In this document: positions 36,601-46,619 of the stretch, one piece after another
How positions within the stretch are numbered: position 1 is the stretch's first letter
How the letters are laid out: each line of letters begins with the position of its first letter
Assembly: GCF_019059575.1 (NCBI RefSeq)
Contig: NW_024881520.1
Coordinates: 1,054,001-1,118,000, forward strand
Source: Amphibalanus amphitrite
Lineage: Eukaryota > Arthropoda > Thecostraca > Balanomorpha > Balanidae
Length of the DNA: 64,000 bases
Reading direction: 5' to 3'
The notes under the pieces: generated by a model
Databases searched by the model: none
What the model was told of the DNA's origin: nothing
The model's input: only the letters and a program-made list of their open reading frames with translations
Program-made: the position numbers and the translations under genes

Positions 36601-39600
36601 GTTCGCGGTGGACTTTGACAAGGGCACTGAGGGCCTGGGTCTGAGCATCATCGGCATGGGTGTGGGCGCTGACGCCGGTTTAGAGAAGCTCGGCATCTTT
36701 GTCAAAACCATCACCGAAGGAGGCGCCGCCTATCGCGACGGACGCATTGAGGTACGGAGGGATGGGGAGGGGTATAACGCATAAATGTGCGTACGAAGGG
36801 AAGGGGAGGGATATACGCATAGATGTACGGAGGGCGGGAGAGGAGGTGATATAGAGCGGATAGCGACCTATGCTGGACGCTGGTAAGGCAACGACGCATT
36901 GGTTTAGGACGTCTGGGGGAAAGGGGCGCTATTGCGTGGAAGTGAGGAGTCCGTGCGTTTTTTTTTTATTATTATTATTGGTGCAGATTTGTTGAGCTCA
37001 GCACTTACACACCAAAAACAGCACATCGAATGTATTGCATCTATTTCGTCATCGCCTTCGGTAGTTGGCGCGCCCAAATTTCAGATAATCACATCACCTT
37101 CGCGTGGACAGAGCGAGACCCGTTCAACATCTTTCTATATTGTGTGACTGCCCTTGTTGACTGGTGTCCTCTGACTGACCTCTCTGCCCGCCCTCAGGTC
37201 AACGACCAGATTATCGAGGTGGACGGCAAATCTCTGGTGGGCGTCACCCAGGCGTACGCCGCCTCCGTGCTCAGGAACGCGGCCGGACACGTGCACTTCC
37301 TGATCGGACGCGAGACCGACCCCGAGAACAGCGAGGTAAGGAGGAACAGGGGCGCCGCCAGGGCCTTTTTTAGGGGGGGGCTGTGGTGAAAGTTAGTGCG
37401 TTTTTGAGGGGTCGTTGGAAATGCCAGAACGAGTTCCGGCATGGAATGGGGTATTGGCAATGCATCCACTACACGGCAGGCGTTTATGTATTAGGAATTG
37501 CAAGGGGTAGGAGTCCAGCTCAGCTCCCTGCGACTGTGCTAAGCTTCTAGCTATGTACAGTCCGTCAGTGGAGCCAGCTGCCACTGGCCGCTGCAGCCAG
37601 GCTGAATTCGGTGTCCGAGACGGATTACGGGGGGCATTGGGGACGGCGGAACACCGGCTGAGCCCCTCGCTCGCCGGTCGTTCCCTAGAACGGCTCCGGT
37701 CCGACCACGATCCCGGCCTCCGGCGGCCGATATAACCGGCCTCATGTGTCGGCGGCGGACAGACAGCTGACCTCCTGACCTCCTGACCCCACCGAGTCCC
37801 CGGGGTCTCCCTCGTACCGTATTATGGGGTTCGCCGGCTACAAACATCACATTAAGGTCGATCTGCCGCGCCGGTACGGTGGTAAAGTCGCCCGTATTGG
37901 CGCGGTGGCCACACTCATTACTGAGTGACGATGACCGTGCGATGGCTAAAGGGAATTGACGCGACCTCGCCGCCCCGTGCCACTGCGTACCAGCGCAGAT
38001 TAAACCGGAGCTCGGCTCGGGGCAATTCGCTGCTGGCGTGCTGATCGTGAGGCTGACACGGGGGTTTTATAGGGCGCTTTCATGGATGAAGGCATCCGAT
38101 GCATGGTGTGGCATAGCAAGCGTTTCTAGTGGGGCTGGGACTGCCCTTCCCATGTAGCATTAGGGAATAGCTGCTATCGCAGCATGCCATAATCCGAGAG
38201 CTCTTGCATTGATATACCTAGCTGGGTAAAATCGGCCAACTATTTTCGTAGTTAGGTAACCTATGCGGTGGTAAATTCTTTTATACCAGCTGCAGATAAC
38301 GTAAACTACAGGTGCTTGGTAGGATAAGTTGTGACAGTAGAGATTTGGCGTTGGTTCCGATGGAACAGATTCTAAACATTGAAGCGAAATATTTTTGGTG
38401 CAGGAGGCCTCCGGTCCCGCTCACCCTGTCTGGTCCGCCCCTGTCCCGTCTCACCTGGCTCTGACCCGGTTCCCTCCGCGGCGCAGGTGGCACAGCTGAT
38501 CCGGCAGTCGCTGCAGGCGGACCGGGAACGGGAGGACCGGCAGCGGGCCCTGCAGCGCGACTACGACCAGCAGAAGCGCATGCTGGAGCAGCTGAAAGCC
38601 GGCGCGCCGGGCCGCGACCCGCCGAGTTACCAGGAGGCGACGGCGCGTGACCTGACCGGAGGCCACAGCTCGACCAGCTCGGCAGCGGCGTCAGAGGCCA
38701 GCGAGGCCACGGCGCCGGCACAGCCGCCCCCGCCGCCACCCCCACCACCGCCGCCTCCCCCGCCAGAGCAGCCGGAGTTGGAGAGTCGACTGAAGGAGGT
38801 AGGTGCCGCCCCGCCCACACAATATATTTCAGTGTTGACGCCATGTGCACGGACAATACACAGGGGGATTATAGCTCCCAGCACTGCCGGGCTAGAGATG
38901 GATATTGCTTCGGATTGCTGTGCTTTGTCTGGTCCGCCTACGCGAGGATTTTGATTGGCAGTCTGTGGACGGTTATTGGTTCATGGCTTGGGACATGCCA
39001 CTCGTTCAACAGTCGTTTGTTTCAGTTCTTGTGCGATCTTATCTGCTGATGTTTTGCGCGTCTGTGAAAAGACATGTTTGATAAAGGCTTTACGGGTCGC
39101 ATGCTTTGTTACTTTTGCTAGCTTATGACAGAGACCGGCAAGCCATATCCTTAGCAAAAACTTTTTGTTGAATGGCTTCCTAGAAGTTTTAGAATATTCT
39201 TCCTTACCCAATTTTATATGTTTTGCATTTAGTTGTCTCTGCAATGTCATTAAATGTGCCACCTATCTTCATTGGTCTTGCCACCACTCTCAGACATTGC
39301 CGCCAGTTTGTTATCGGTTTGTTTGGTGCGCCCCGCCTCACTCCGCGTGTAAGTTCCGTTGCATCGGTGTTGTGTGTCGCTCGATCTGTGAATTTTCGGT
39401 GTATTTCAGGCACTAGACGAGCACCTGCGGTTTCAGGCACAGATTGCCCGCCTTAACGTCAGGGTAAGAGTCTGCCATGACCATGCCTAAAAATGCCTAA
39501 CAGCGCTGACTAACGCCTGACTAATGACGCAAAGCCTAACAATGCTGAAAATGCTGGACTAATAACGCTAACACCCCACTAACTGCAGCGCAGTCTAACG

Positions 39601-42600
39601 TCTCACATGCAGCGCCAATGGACACATTTTGCTAGTTGCCGCACCAATTAACGCCTTACTAACCGATCCCTGCCGCATCCTCCGCTACCGGCAGTTCGTC
39701 GATCGACCAGCGCTAAGCCGCTTCTTCTACGATACTGTGAATAGCTGGCATGAGGTGCTGTGAATAGCGGGTAGCGTGTGCTTGGCGTTATTAGCAGAGG
39801 TATGAGTGGAGTCGCAGACTAACCCTACGGTGCAGGTGAAATAGGGATCATGCAGCAGAGTCTGACGCGCCCTGGCGTGTGGCAACCTGCCGTGCTGGGC
39901 GAAATGTACTACCTACCTTCATAGATCACTGATCAGTTGTGTGAAGACGCCGTGCGACGCATCCTATGGTGGAGGGGTTCGGTCACTTGGCTCTACTGCG
40001 CTGTTTGTGTAGTACGCGTAACGTCATGCTAGCACTGACGAATAAATGATGCTGTTCGCACCATTTGCTACGGACATAGTCAATATTGGTGTTACATGTC
40101 GATGTTGGCGTGAGTTGTTATTGAACCTCTTTTTCAACTCAATACTATCCAATACCGCTCGTCACTTCCCGTAGGTCAGTGTACTGGAGTCGTCCTTGTT
40201 CCGTAGATAGGTGATATCGAATCCCACGTCATCACCCAAATCAGATAGTCCTCCTTGCTCCCCCCCCCCCCCGTCAGATCAGTGAGGTAGTCGGGGTAGT
40301 CCTTGTCCTCACAGACCAGTGGGCTATTCCCTTTCCGTCAGATCAGTCGCAGTAAGACAGTCCTTTCTCCCTTTCCTCACAGATCAGCGAGCTGGAGTCC
40401 TCGCAGATCAGTGAGATAACCCTCTCTTCTCGTCCCCAGATCAGCGAGCTGGAGTCGTCACTAGCCGGCTCGGAGGACGACCGGCGCCAGCTGGCCGACG
40501 CCCTCTCTCAGCTGGAGCAGTACGAGCAGCGCCTGCAGAGCTCGCGGCAGGAGGCGGCCGGCTTCCAGGCGCAGCTAGCTGCCCAGCGCGTGCAGCTTGA
40601 GACCCTCGAACGGAAGTACCAGAAGGCCAAGCGGCTGATCCGCGAGTTCCAGCGCCGCGAGGCCGGCCTGCTGTCACAGGAGGAGTACCACCAGGGCCGG
40701 GAGCGCGAGTACGACCGAGCCGTGCGCGCGCTTCACGAGCGTCTGATGGTGTTGGAGCGGCAGCTGACGGACACGCAGCGTGAGGCGGGCCTGCCGGTGC
40801 AGCTGCCCGGCCAGCCGGCCGGCCGCTGGGTGCCACCGGCGCGCCGTGTCTCGCCGCCGCCCCGCGGCCGGTCCGACCGGCTGGATACCTCGGAGCTGTC
40901 CGACACGGAGGGCTCCACCGACACGCCGCCGCCGCACCGGGTGAGTCGGAGTCGGCGGGACGGTGCAGCTTGGTCTTTGGAAAAAATAGGATTGTGTCTT
41001 TGGCAAAAATAGGATCATTTTCATTCCTGATGTAGAGTTGCGGTGTATCTTGAGCCCGCTGCCGCTGAAGCAGCGACAGCTATCAGGTCAGAGTAGGTTT
41101 GTGTGTTATAAGTAAGCACTATCTTTTGATTTGGTTGGAGTGCGCTCTTTTTCAATGTAAATTGTACAGTATCGGCATTTGACCTGCTTTATTCACTTCC
41201 TGCTCAAGACTCCCGCCCACAGCCAGCTCTTTCCATTGTCCTTTTTTCAGTCTGCTCTCTCCCATTACCCGTTGCCCCCGCGGGTCCGGAGATGTTCCCC
41301 TATAGTAAAGTAATTTTGTGTTTCCCTCTCTCTAACGCGCCTTCCCTTTTCCCTCGCCAGGCGACAGAGGAGTTGGACCGCGCCGTGCCGCCGCACGAGC
41401 TGCTGGACAACTCTGCGCACCGGTCGCGCGCCGAGCTGGCCACGCGCGGCGCGCTCTCACAGCGGCAGCCGCCTAATCTCCGGCGCAACGTCAGCTCCGG
41501 CAGTATGGTGAGACAGGTGTTTGTGTAGCTGCCGGAGCCAGAGTCTGCTGCGCCGGGCGCCGGCCGGCCGCGTTTTGTTTGTACCGCTGTATACTTTGTC
41601 TGTGTGGTCTTTCGTTGTAGTGCCGTAGCGCCGTGCGCAGGATGGCCGCCGCAGAGGCCGCCCCTACAATATTGTCGACACTGCATACTCATCTCTGTTC
41701 ATGCATGGCTGTTGATACTGAGACTGAGACTGAGACTGAGAGCAATGACTAATAAACCGAGCTAACTGGACCAGAGCCGACGCGAGTCCCGTGTGTTATT
41801 TGACGTCTGTCTGCACGGAGAACGGCGGCCCGGGGCGGCAGTGTCGCCACACCGCGTCCAGTCGCATGGAGTCTGGCGGCGCGGGTCCACGGGGCACCTG
41901 TCCGTCCATTAATTCACCGAGCGGTCGCCGCTGGCGCCGTCTGGTGTCCCACCAGGGTCTCTGTCCTGCTCCCACCGCCGACCCTGTAAAGCTGTATTAC
42001 CAACCCATGTCCTCCACTGACCCTCATGCCTCCTATCACCAGCCCTGTACAGTCGTTCCATCACTTAGTCCTCTGTCCCACTCCCGTCACCGACCCTGTA
42101 CAGTTTTTCCGTTACTTAGTCCTCTATCCTAGCTCCCGCCGTGACCCTGTACAGTTGTCTTGTCCCTTAGTCCTTCGTCTCCGACGTTCCCACCTTCGAC
42201 CTTGTGCAGTTATCCCGCCCCTCAGTCCCCCGCTGCCCGTCATGTCCCGACCTGTGATGCTGCAGTATACAGTTCCTCGTTCCTGTCTGTCCGACTCGCA
42301 CGCACGCCCCATGAAGGCGCCGTCGGTAGAGCTCGTAGCTGCTGTGCTGCCCGGCCGCCAGCCGACCCTGTATTTGTAGTAGTAGAGCTGCGTGCCGGTT
42401 TTTGATCGGATCTCTGCCCTGCTTTTATTCTCTCTTTCGCAGTTCAGCTCCGTTTTTAGCCTTTTTGCTTCGTCGGTTTGATGCGTTTGATGATGCCTTA
42501 GAAAGGCTGTCATTTTGCTTCTTCTGGTTTTTAGACGTTTGTATTGAATGTTTACAAAAAAGGGGAAAAAATGTTGTTGCTGCCTTTATAAGAAATATTA

Positions 42601-45600
42601 GTGCCCGGAAACTATGAAGCTAACTTGTGCGTCAAAAGATCCAATCAACAATACCATAGTGGTCTTACGTTGTTGGCTAGATCCGTATGGGTCCTGATCG
42701 GTAATTTATACTTTGACTTGTTCTTAGCATGAATGCTCAGCAGTTTTCATGTCAACTGCTAAATGATTGCTGGATCGAAAATTTTGCTGTTCAAAAACAT
42801 TAAATTAATATAATCTGAAAACATAAAATTACATGTTGCGACTAACAACAGCCTGCCGCCCCGATCTTCCCTACAAAATAGCCATTGCGATAACTCAATA
42901 ACATAATCAGAAAAGTGAAATTCCAGTCAAAAAAAAAAGATAAGCACTCAAAGTCCGATCATTGGCTTCCAGCATTCATTCACCTCCATCCCATTATTTA
43001 TACACGAACACTAAGTACATGTAGTATCGACACAACGATGCGGTAACACCAAGTTTCATCACGAAGATTGTCTTGAAAACTACGTCACCTCCAGATCACA
43101 TTATAGGTGAGCAAATAATAGTTATTTAGTGTCGGGGACGATCATAAGACGGATTGATTAGTTGATTACATTTGGGCTGGGAACCGTATATGCAATGGTT
43201 GAATGTGGGCATTCCCAGTGACGACTCAGTGGGAGCAAGCTATTGCAGCTTTCTCTTGGCGATGGGTTGGTAGCTATCAAGGAAAGGGGTCGTATCATGG
43301 GGATATCTTGGCTTTCAATGGGTCGAGCTGAAGCCGTGAGGGGAGCTACCTTCACTGTCAATGGAGCCGTGAGAGGGTGATAGAATCATTTGAGTCGTTA
43401 GAGCTGGACGGATACTGTAGGCGAGCTGTGAGAACTGAAGAGGGCCAGAGCAGCTCTCGGCGAGGTGGGGAGGGTGGGGACTGCACCGCTCGACCTATCG
43501 GTGTTTAACTTTATCCCCCGCCCTCGGCGGCCGCAGGACCTCAGCTGTGACGAGACGGGCGACTCGGAGAGCACCACGGACGGGCTGGGACCGGGCCCGG
43601 CGCGCCGCGCCGCCCGCCAGCCGCCCCCTCCTCCGCCTCGAGACGTCAGTCTGCCCGACGGCAGCCCCATGTGAGCGCAGCCACGGCGGTGCCCGGGGAT
43701 GATCACTTTGTAGGTGGAGGGGCTCAGCAGTGACTGTGTGTGTGATCATAAAAACCTTCACATGTTCTATGACTTGCTTTTCTGTACCTGAGCTTTTGTC
43801 AGGCCGTGATGAATGATTGGAGATAATAATCAGCCAAAAGTTTGAAGTCTACGATAGCTCGGCATTGTCGCTGACTGTTTCTCTCACTCCTCCATAGTTG
43901 TTCCAGTATATTCATCGATAGAGTTGAGTGCCCATTTTGGGTTTCATTTTCGTCTTTACTTTCTTATTTTTGCTGAGTGCGCGATTTTGGCTTTCCAGAT
44001 CCAACACGGAGAATCAACGGCCGAAACAGCCGCCAGTCTCAGCGCCACCGCATAGGAACTCTGCCAACTACGAGTGTCAGCAGCCGGCGCCAGGTGGCAG
44101 GCCGGCGATCCCGTACCGAGATCCGCCACCGGTGCGCGCGTCGGGCAGCCAGCGGGGCTCCGGCGGTGTTCCGCAGAGATCGTCTTCCGGTCAGCTTCCA
44201 GTCAGCCCCCGGTCGTCGGGCCACTACAGCCAGCGCTCGCAGCTCAACGAACAACTGAGGAGCCTGCTCGCAGACAGGTTAGTAGCACGACTTACGTGGA
44301 TCTCCGGTTATCCGATCTTAGGGTTGATGTCGCTGGTCGGTCTGTTTTACATTATGTGTTGCATGCATATCGGAAGTTGCAAGGAACTCGAATACGATTT
44401 CTAAGTGGTTTCATAGGACTCATGTTCATAAATCTAAATGTCAGCCATCTGCTGATTTTCTTTCGCTTCCTCGGCCGTGTGGCGATAAGAATCCTACCGT
44501 GGGACTGACGGTACTGTGTCCTTTCCGCAGGGAAGAAGACGATTCCTCCGAGTGCTGGCCGTCAGCCGGGGAGGAACGGCCACCGAGACCAGCCTCCTCT
44601 GACCCCGTGTGGCGCCTGGGACACACCGACCGACATGCCGACAGACAGGGGGAGCGTCAGGCCGAGTGGCAGGCCGACAGACAAGCCGAGTGGCAGGCAG
44701 ACAGACAAGCGGAGCGGCAGGCAGAGTGGCAAGCAGTGTCGCCCCGCGCTCTGGGCGGCCCCGGCCGACTGCCGGCGCTGGACGCCGGCACCGACAGCTG
44801 CTTTCCGTGCTCGGCGGTGGCGAGAGGTGAGAACTAGATCCTGCCCTTTCCCCGTGCTATCACACGATGTCAGCGGCCACCGATATCCTTAAAGGAAGCC
44901 GGGTGGCCGACTCGATCATGTGGACTCGCTAAGAGATCCCGACATCGTCAGCTGGAAACTGTGTATTGGGCTTTCTTTATTGATGTAGTTTTTCGTAATT
45001 GAGGCTGGCTTGCAGGCAAGAGAACCGACTTGTTACTAAGAACATTTTGGGCCCGATTTTGTGTCGCTTGCACAATATAAATGACTTATGCTGATTCATC
45101 GGCAGGCACTGCGCCGGGCCGGCACACGCCGTCCTACTTCCCCGGCGAGGGGTGCGGTACCGCCGAGCCGCCGGCCCGTCTGACGCCGAGCTCGGTTAGA
45201 CCGCCGCTCGGCTCTCTGGAGAGACTGGTGGACGGAGGCGGAGGGGGCGGAGCTGCTGCCCGGGTCGGCGCTGCCGCGGCTCCGAGGACCGTCTCACACG
45301 AACGGCTGATCGACGGGCCTCTGACGCCGCAGCGCTGCTGTCGAGGTGAGAGCCGATGGGCGCTGGCCGCTGACTGATCCCTGCTGTAGACTGTAGTGCA
45401 TTGCTGTGCCATTTGCCCCGAATGCATTAGCAAGTAAAAGCGTATCAGGAAAGGACTTTCCTATTCGCTCAGCATTGTAGTTCGTCCATAATACGCATTT
45501 CATGCATCCCCGGTCATTGCTCCTCTCCCCGATCCCTATGATCCCCGCCCTGACCATTCCCATCACTCTCCCTCAGGCCCGGGCGGTGGCGCGGTATGCA

Positions 45601-46619
45601 GCAGTGTTCGTCAGAGCTACCCGGGCCCCGGCGGCGCGGACTGCGGCTGTGTTCCGGCTGCCGCTCTGCCCCAGTCGGCCAACCCGTACTGCTGGTCTCC
45701 GGAACAGGTAAACGTCACAACTCACAAGTCACAGGGCTGTGTGTGGGGAAGGGAGGGAGGCCTGCTACTGAGTCGTTCGGTCCGACCGAAGTGAAAGTTG
45801 ATGATGGCTTGAGTATTCGTAGTTACACATCCCCCATTATAATGAGATTCTTTCATTTGACGGTAGCGTGAGTACTTTGTTGGCTGCGACGATGCGTTCT
45901 GACTCGATCGGCTATCTCCCTCTCCCCTCGTTCTCTCTCCTTCTCCCCTCTTTCTCTCTCCCTCTCCCCTCTCTCTCTCTTCCTCCCTCTCTCTTTTTCT
46001 CTCTTCCTCCCTCTCTCCTTTTCTCTTTTTTTTTCTCTCTCTCTCACCGGCTCACCACTCTCTCTCACTGCTCACTGCCCCGTGTCTGCAGGTGGGCCAG
46101 TGGCTGCTGACGCTCGGCCTCGACCACCTGGTGTCGCCGTTCGTCGAGCAGCGCGTGGGCGGCCTCCAGCTGCTGCAGCTCGACTCCCGCCAGCTGCGCC
46201 AGCTCGGCTGTGACGCCGACGATAAGGCCAAGGTGGGACTATGGACGGGAGACCTCTGACGAGGGCTGAGCCACCACTAGCTGGGGATCACTCGCCGGCG
46301 AGAGGGAGGGGGCAGCCGGGAAACTACTCACCGGAGCCTGAAACCTGACATGAGTTGTATTCCTTGCAAGAGAAAAATGTGATGGAATGCTCATTGGGAT
46401 CAACTCACATCTCTCGGCGATAAGCTATGTGACTTGTCTGTTCTTGCTCAGCACTGCACACTGAAATACAACTCTTTTTTGCAGGTGAAGCGGAAAGTCA
46501 AGGAGCTGAAGCTCCATGTTGAGCGTGAAAGACGGCACGCCGAGCGTGAGAAGAAAGACCGAGAGCGTATAATCCGCAAGGCGGAAAAGCTGGCAGAAAA
46601 GGCGGTCAGACGCAAGTAG
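18546..46619 (+). CDS. Spn: Neurabin/spinophilin scaffold protein (20 coding exons, 1,996 aa)
   Basis: Actin- and protein-phosphatase-1-binding scaffold of the PPP1R9 family; in animals it targets PP1 to actin-rich synaptic and junctional sites. I chained 20 GT-AG exons whose phases all agree (5,991 nt in total). Order: N-terminal actin-binding-type region (about 40-105, with [19 protein letters not shown]); long Pro/Ala/Ser-rich region (about 130-1,000); PP1-docking RLRF at about 1065-1068; linker [15 protein letters not shown], nearly as in vertebrates; PDZ (about 1108-1198) with the GLGLSI loop; coiled coil (about 1208-1400); Ser/Pro-rich spacer; SAM (about 1900-1960); basic helical tail. 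A SAM domain makes it neurabin-1-like in layout. It is longer than vertebrate family members because of the low-complexity exons 2 and 3. The first exon is the least certain. Shorter introns not listed separately (2, 4, 7, 8, 10, 12, 14-19) hold nothing I recognise. Confidence 0.93.
20535..20910. repeat. Degenerate GGCGCCC minisatellite
   Basis: Repeated blocks of the type TGTCCAGTATTGGCGCCCCT recur about every 50-70 bp with insertions between them. Confidence 0.65.
20773..20815. repeat. Perfect 16-bp hairpin
   Basis: TGTCAGTTATGTTCGT at 20773-20788 is exactly complementary to 20800-20815, with an 11-nt loop. It lies inside the GGCGCCC minisatellite but is unlike it in composition. It may be a very short inverted-repeat insertion or a stem-loop in the Spn pre-mRNA. 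Confidence 0.8.
26384..26391. repeat. 8-bp target-site duplication, left copy
   Basis: CTCGAGAC flanks the left end of the hAT-like element and is repeated at 27161-27168. Confidence 0.9.
26392..27160. mobile_element. hAT-like non-autonomous transposon (769 bp)
   Basis: The ends are inverted, CAGAGCTGGGC at left and GCCCAGCTCTG at right, flanked by identical 8-bp CTCGAGAC, the duplication length of hAT elements. Sub-terminal regions repeat GCGTTCCTGCGTTCCT in both orientations, a usual site of transposase contact in hATs. A direct duplication of about 58-62 bp (ACACATTTAATGCCTGAAAC) lies at 26763-26880. There is no transposase. It sits in Spn intron 1, so it is probably neutral. Confidence 0.9.
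27161..27168. repeat. 8-bp target-site duplication, right copy
   Basis: CTCGAGAC is identical to 26384-26391. Confidence 0.9.
29250..30300 (+). CDS. Spn: Spn exon 2 (N-terminal actin-binding-type region)
   Basis: Residues 29-378. Opens after TCTGTCCGCAG and ends in phase 1 before [20 protein letters not shown] parallels the KKYGSNVHRIKSMFLQM segment of vertebrate family members. [19 protein letters not shown] parallels the SRF...ETRKLFE segment. The remainder is Ser/Arg/Pro-rich. Confidence 0.9.
31090..32606 (+). CDS. Spn: Spn exon 3 (Pro/Ala/Ser-rich region)
   Basis: Completes the split codon from exon 2 and adds 506 residues, ending in phase 0 at GTGAGG. It is low-complexity and probably disordered. 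Five tandem 14-residue repeats (42 bp each, 32058-32267) follow the pattern VPPxxxSRPxDExx. The overlapping 347-residue minus-strand frame is a shadow of this GC-rich exon. Confidence 0.9.
32607..34093 (+). other. Spn intron 3
   Basis: The first kilobase shows nothing recognisable. From about 33640 it becomes a degenerate minisatellite: GAGTCGTAGTCGTAGTCG units, then TGTGTCCGCCAGTTCTG units. It runs straight into the acceptor of exon 4 and includes earlier copies of CCAGTTCGGCTC (33992). Confidence 0.75.
34094..34197 (+). CDS. Spn: Spn exon 4
   Basis: Encodes [20 protein letters not shown] onward, an acidic segment, and ends in phase 2 at GTAAGG. The position matches the acidic stretch that precedes the PP1-docking site in the family. 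Confidence 0.88.
34623..34938 (+). CDS. Spn: Spn exon 5
   Basis: 106 residues ending APRVRYFME, phase 0 at GTGAGG. It contains a [15 protein letters not shown]-type Ser/Pro-rich repeat encoded by CCAATCA-rich DNA. RVRYF looks like a second RVxF-type string, but the conserved PP1 site is in the next exon. Confidence 0.88.
35177..35326 (+). CDS. Spn: Spn exon 6 (PP1-docking motif)
   Basis: 50 residues, [13 protein letters not shown] through [12 protein letters not shown], ending at [16 protein letters not shown] aligns with the RKIxFSxAPI(K/Q) site of neurabin and spinophilin, which binds the RVxF groove of protein phosphatase 1. It is preceded by an acidic cluster, as in the family. Confidence 0.93.
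35951..36041 (+). CDS. Spn: Spn exon 7 (PP1 linker)
   Basis: [20 protein letters not shown] and [11 protein letters not shown], phase 1 at GTGAGT. This is one of the most conserved parts of the family and contacts PP1 beyond the RVxF site. Confidence 0.95.
36582..36751 (+). CDS. Spn: Spn exon 8 (PDZ, first half)
   Basis: [20 protein letters not shown] onward, including the carboxylate-binding loop GLGLSI and [20 protein letters not shown]. Nearly identical to the vertebrate PDZ. Ends in phase 0 at GTACGG. Confidence 0.96.
37198..37335 (+). CDS. Spn: Spn exon 9 (PDZ, second half)
   Basis: [20 protein letters not shown] then [18 protein letters not shown] completes the PDZ domain. Phase 0 at GTAAGG. 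Confidence 0.96.
37336..38486 (+). other. Spn intron 9
   Basis: Nothing recognised except a transposon-like terminus, CAGGGGCGCCGCCAGGG, starting at 37347, just 12 bp inside the intron. No matching inverted end was found downstream. Confidence 0.5.
38487..38798 (+). CDS. Spn: Spn exon 10 (start of coiled coil, poly-Pro)
   Basis: [20 protein letters not shown] matches the family's VAQLIxQTLEQER helix directly after the PDZ. A 14-proline run then lies near the 3' end, followed by PELESRLKE. Phase 0 at GTAGGT. Confidence 0.94.
39410..39463 (+). CDS. Spn: Spn exon 11 (18 aa)
   Basis: [18 protein letters not shown], a short coiled-coil exon between TTTCAG and GTAAGA. It corresponds to LSHKFKELQIKHAVTE in vertebrates by position. 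It is too short to be seen as an open frame alone. Confidence 0.8.
39464..40439 (+). other. Spn intron 11
   Basis: The 5' part has degenerate CTAACGC-type short repeats (about 39480-39620). The last 180 bp contain a poly-C run and repeated copies of CAGATCAG(T/C)GAG, which duplicate the exon 12 acceptor. Confidence 0.8.
40440..40940 (+). CDS. Spn: Spn exon 12 (main coiled coil)
   Basis: 167 residues from [40 protein letters not shown] closely matches LERKYSKAKRLIKDYQQKE of spinophilin. Ends in phase 0 at GTGAGT. In-frame alternative acceptors exist at 40382 (+19 residues) and 40406 (+11 residues). Confidence 0.94.
41361..41507 (+). CDS. Spn: Spn exon 13
   Basis: 49 residues, [20 protein letters not shown] onward, ending SSGSM in phase 0 at GTGAGA. 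It follows the coiled coil. Read-through into the intron adds VRQVFV and a stop at 41526-41528. Confidence 0.88.
41508..43536 (+). other. Spn intron 13
   Basis: Contains AATAAA at 41751-41756, a possible early polyadenylation site, preceded by a GACTGA repeat. A degenerate repeat of about 60 bp (GACCCTGTACAG, ACTTAGTCC) runs at about 41960-42230. The rest (42.4-43.4 kb) is AT-rich with nothing recognisable. Confidence 0.6.
43537..43670 (+). CDS. Spn: Spn exon 14
   Basis: [18 protein letters not shown] onward, with a proline run. Phase 2 at GTGAGC, which fits exon 15. Confidence 0.85.
43999..44277 (+). CDS. Spn: Spn exon 15
   Basis: Ser/Pro/Gln-rich spacer ([20 protein letters not shown] onward) ending [14 protein letters not shown] across the splice. 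The GTTAGT donor is weaker than its neighbours. Phase agrees on both sides. Confidence 0.85.
44531..44826 (+). CDS. Spn: Spn exon 16 (repeat-bearing spacer)
   Basis: [20 protein letters not shown] onward. The middle is a tandem repeat of (D/E)RQAEWQA units (about 44642-44741), so the exon contains a coding minisatellite whose length may vary between individuals. Phase 1 at GTGAGA. Confidence 0.85.
45106..45345 (+). CDS. Spn: Spn exon 17
   Basis: Gly/Ala/Pro-rich spacer with the twice-used pattern LERLVDG / HERLIDG. Phase 1 at GTGAGA. Confidence 0.85.
45577..45707 (+). CDS. Spn: Spn exon 18
   Basis: Ends [15 protein letters not shown], where WSPEQ begins the SAM domain (family WSVQQVSHWL). 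Phase 0 at GTAAAC. Confidence 0.9.
45894..46075 (+). repeat. CT-rich microsatellite before the SAM exon
   Basis: About 170 bp of TCTCTCCCTC-type sequence ends only about 17 bp before the exon 19 start, so it may act as an extended polypyrimidine tract. Confidence 0.85.
46092..46232 (+). CDS. Spn: Spn exon 19 (SAM domain)
   Basis: [36 protein letters not shown] and DADDKAK: the helices of a SAM domain, a protein-interaction fold. Phase 0 at GTGGGA. Confidence 0.95.
46485..46619 (+). CDS. Spn: Spn exon 20 (C-terminal end)
   Basis: [20 protein letters not shown] onward to AEKAVRRK and TAG. It finishes the SAM domain and adds a charged helix, as in neurabin. Confidence 0.95.
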   Translation: MKRKVKELKLHVERERRHAEREKKDRERIIRKAEKLAEKAVRRK

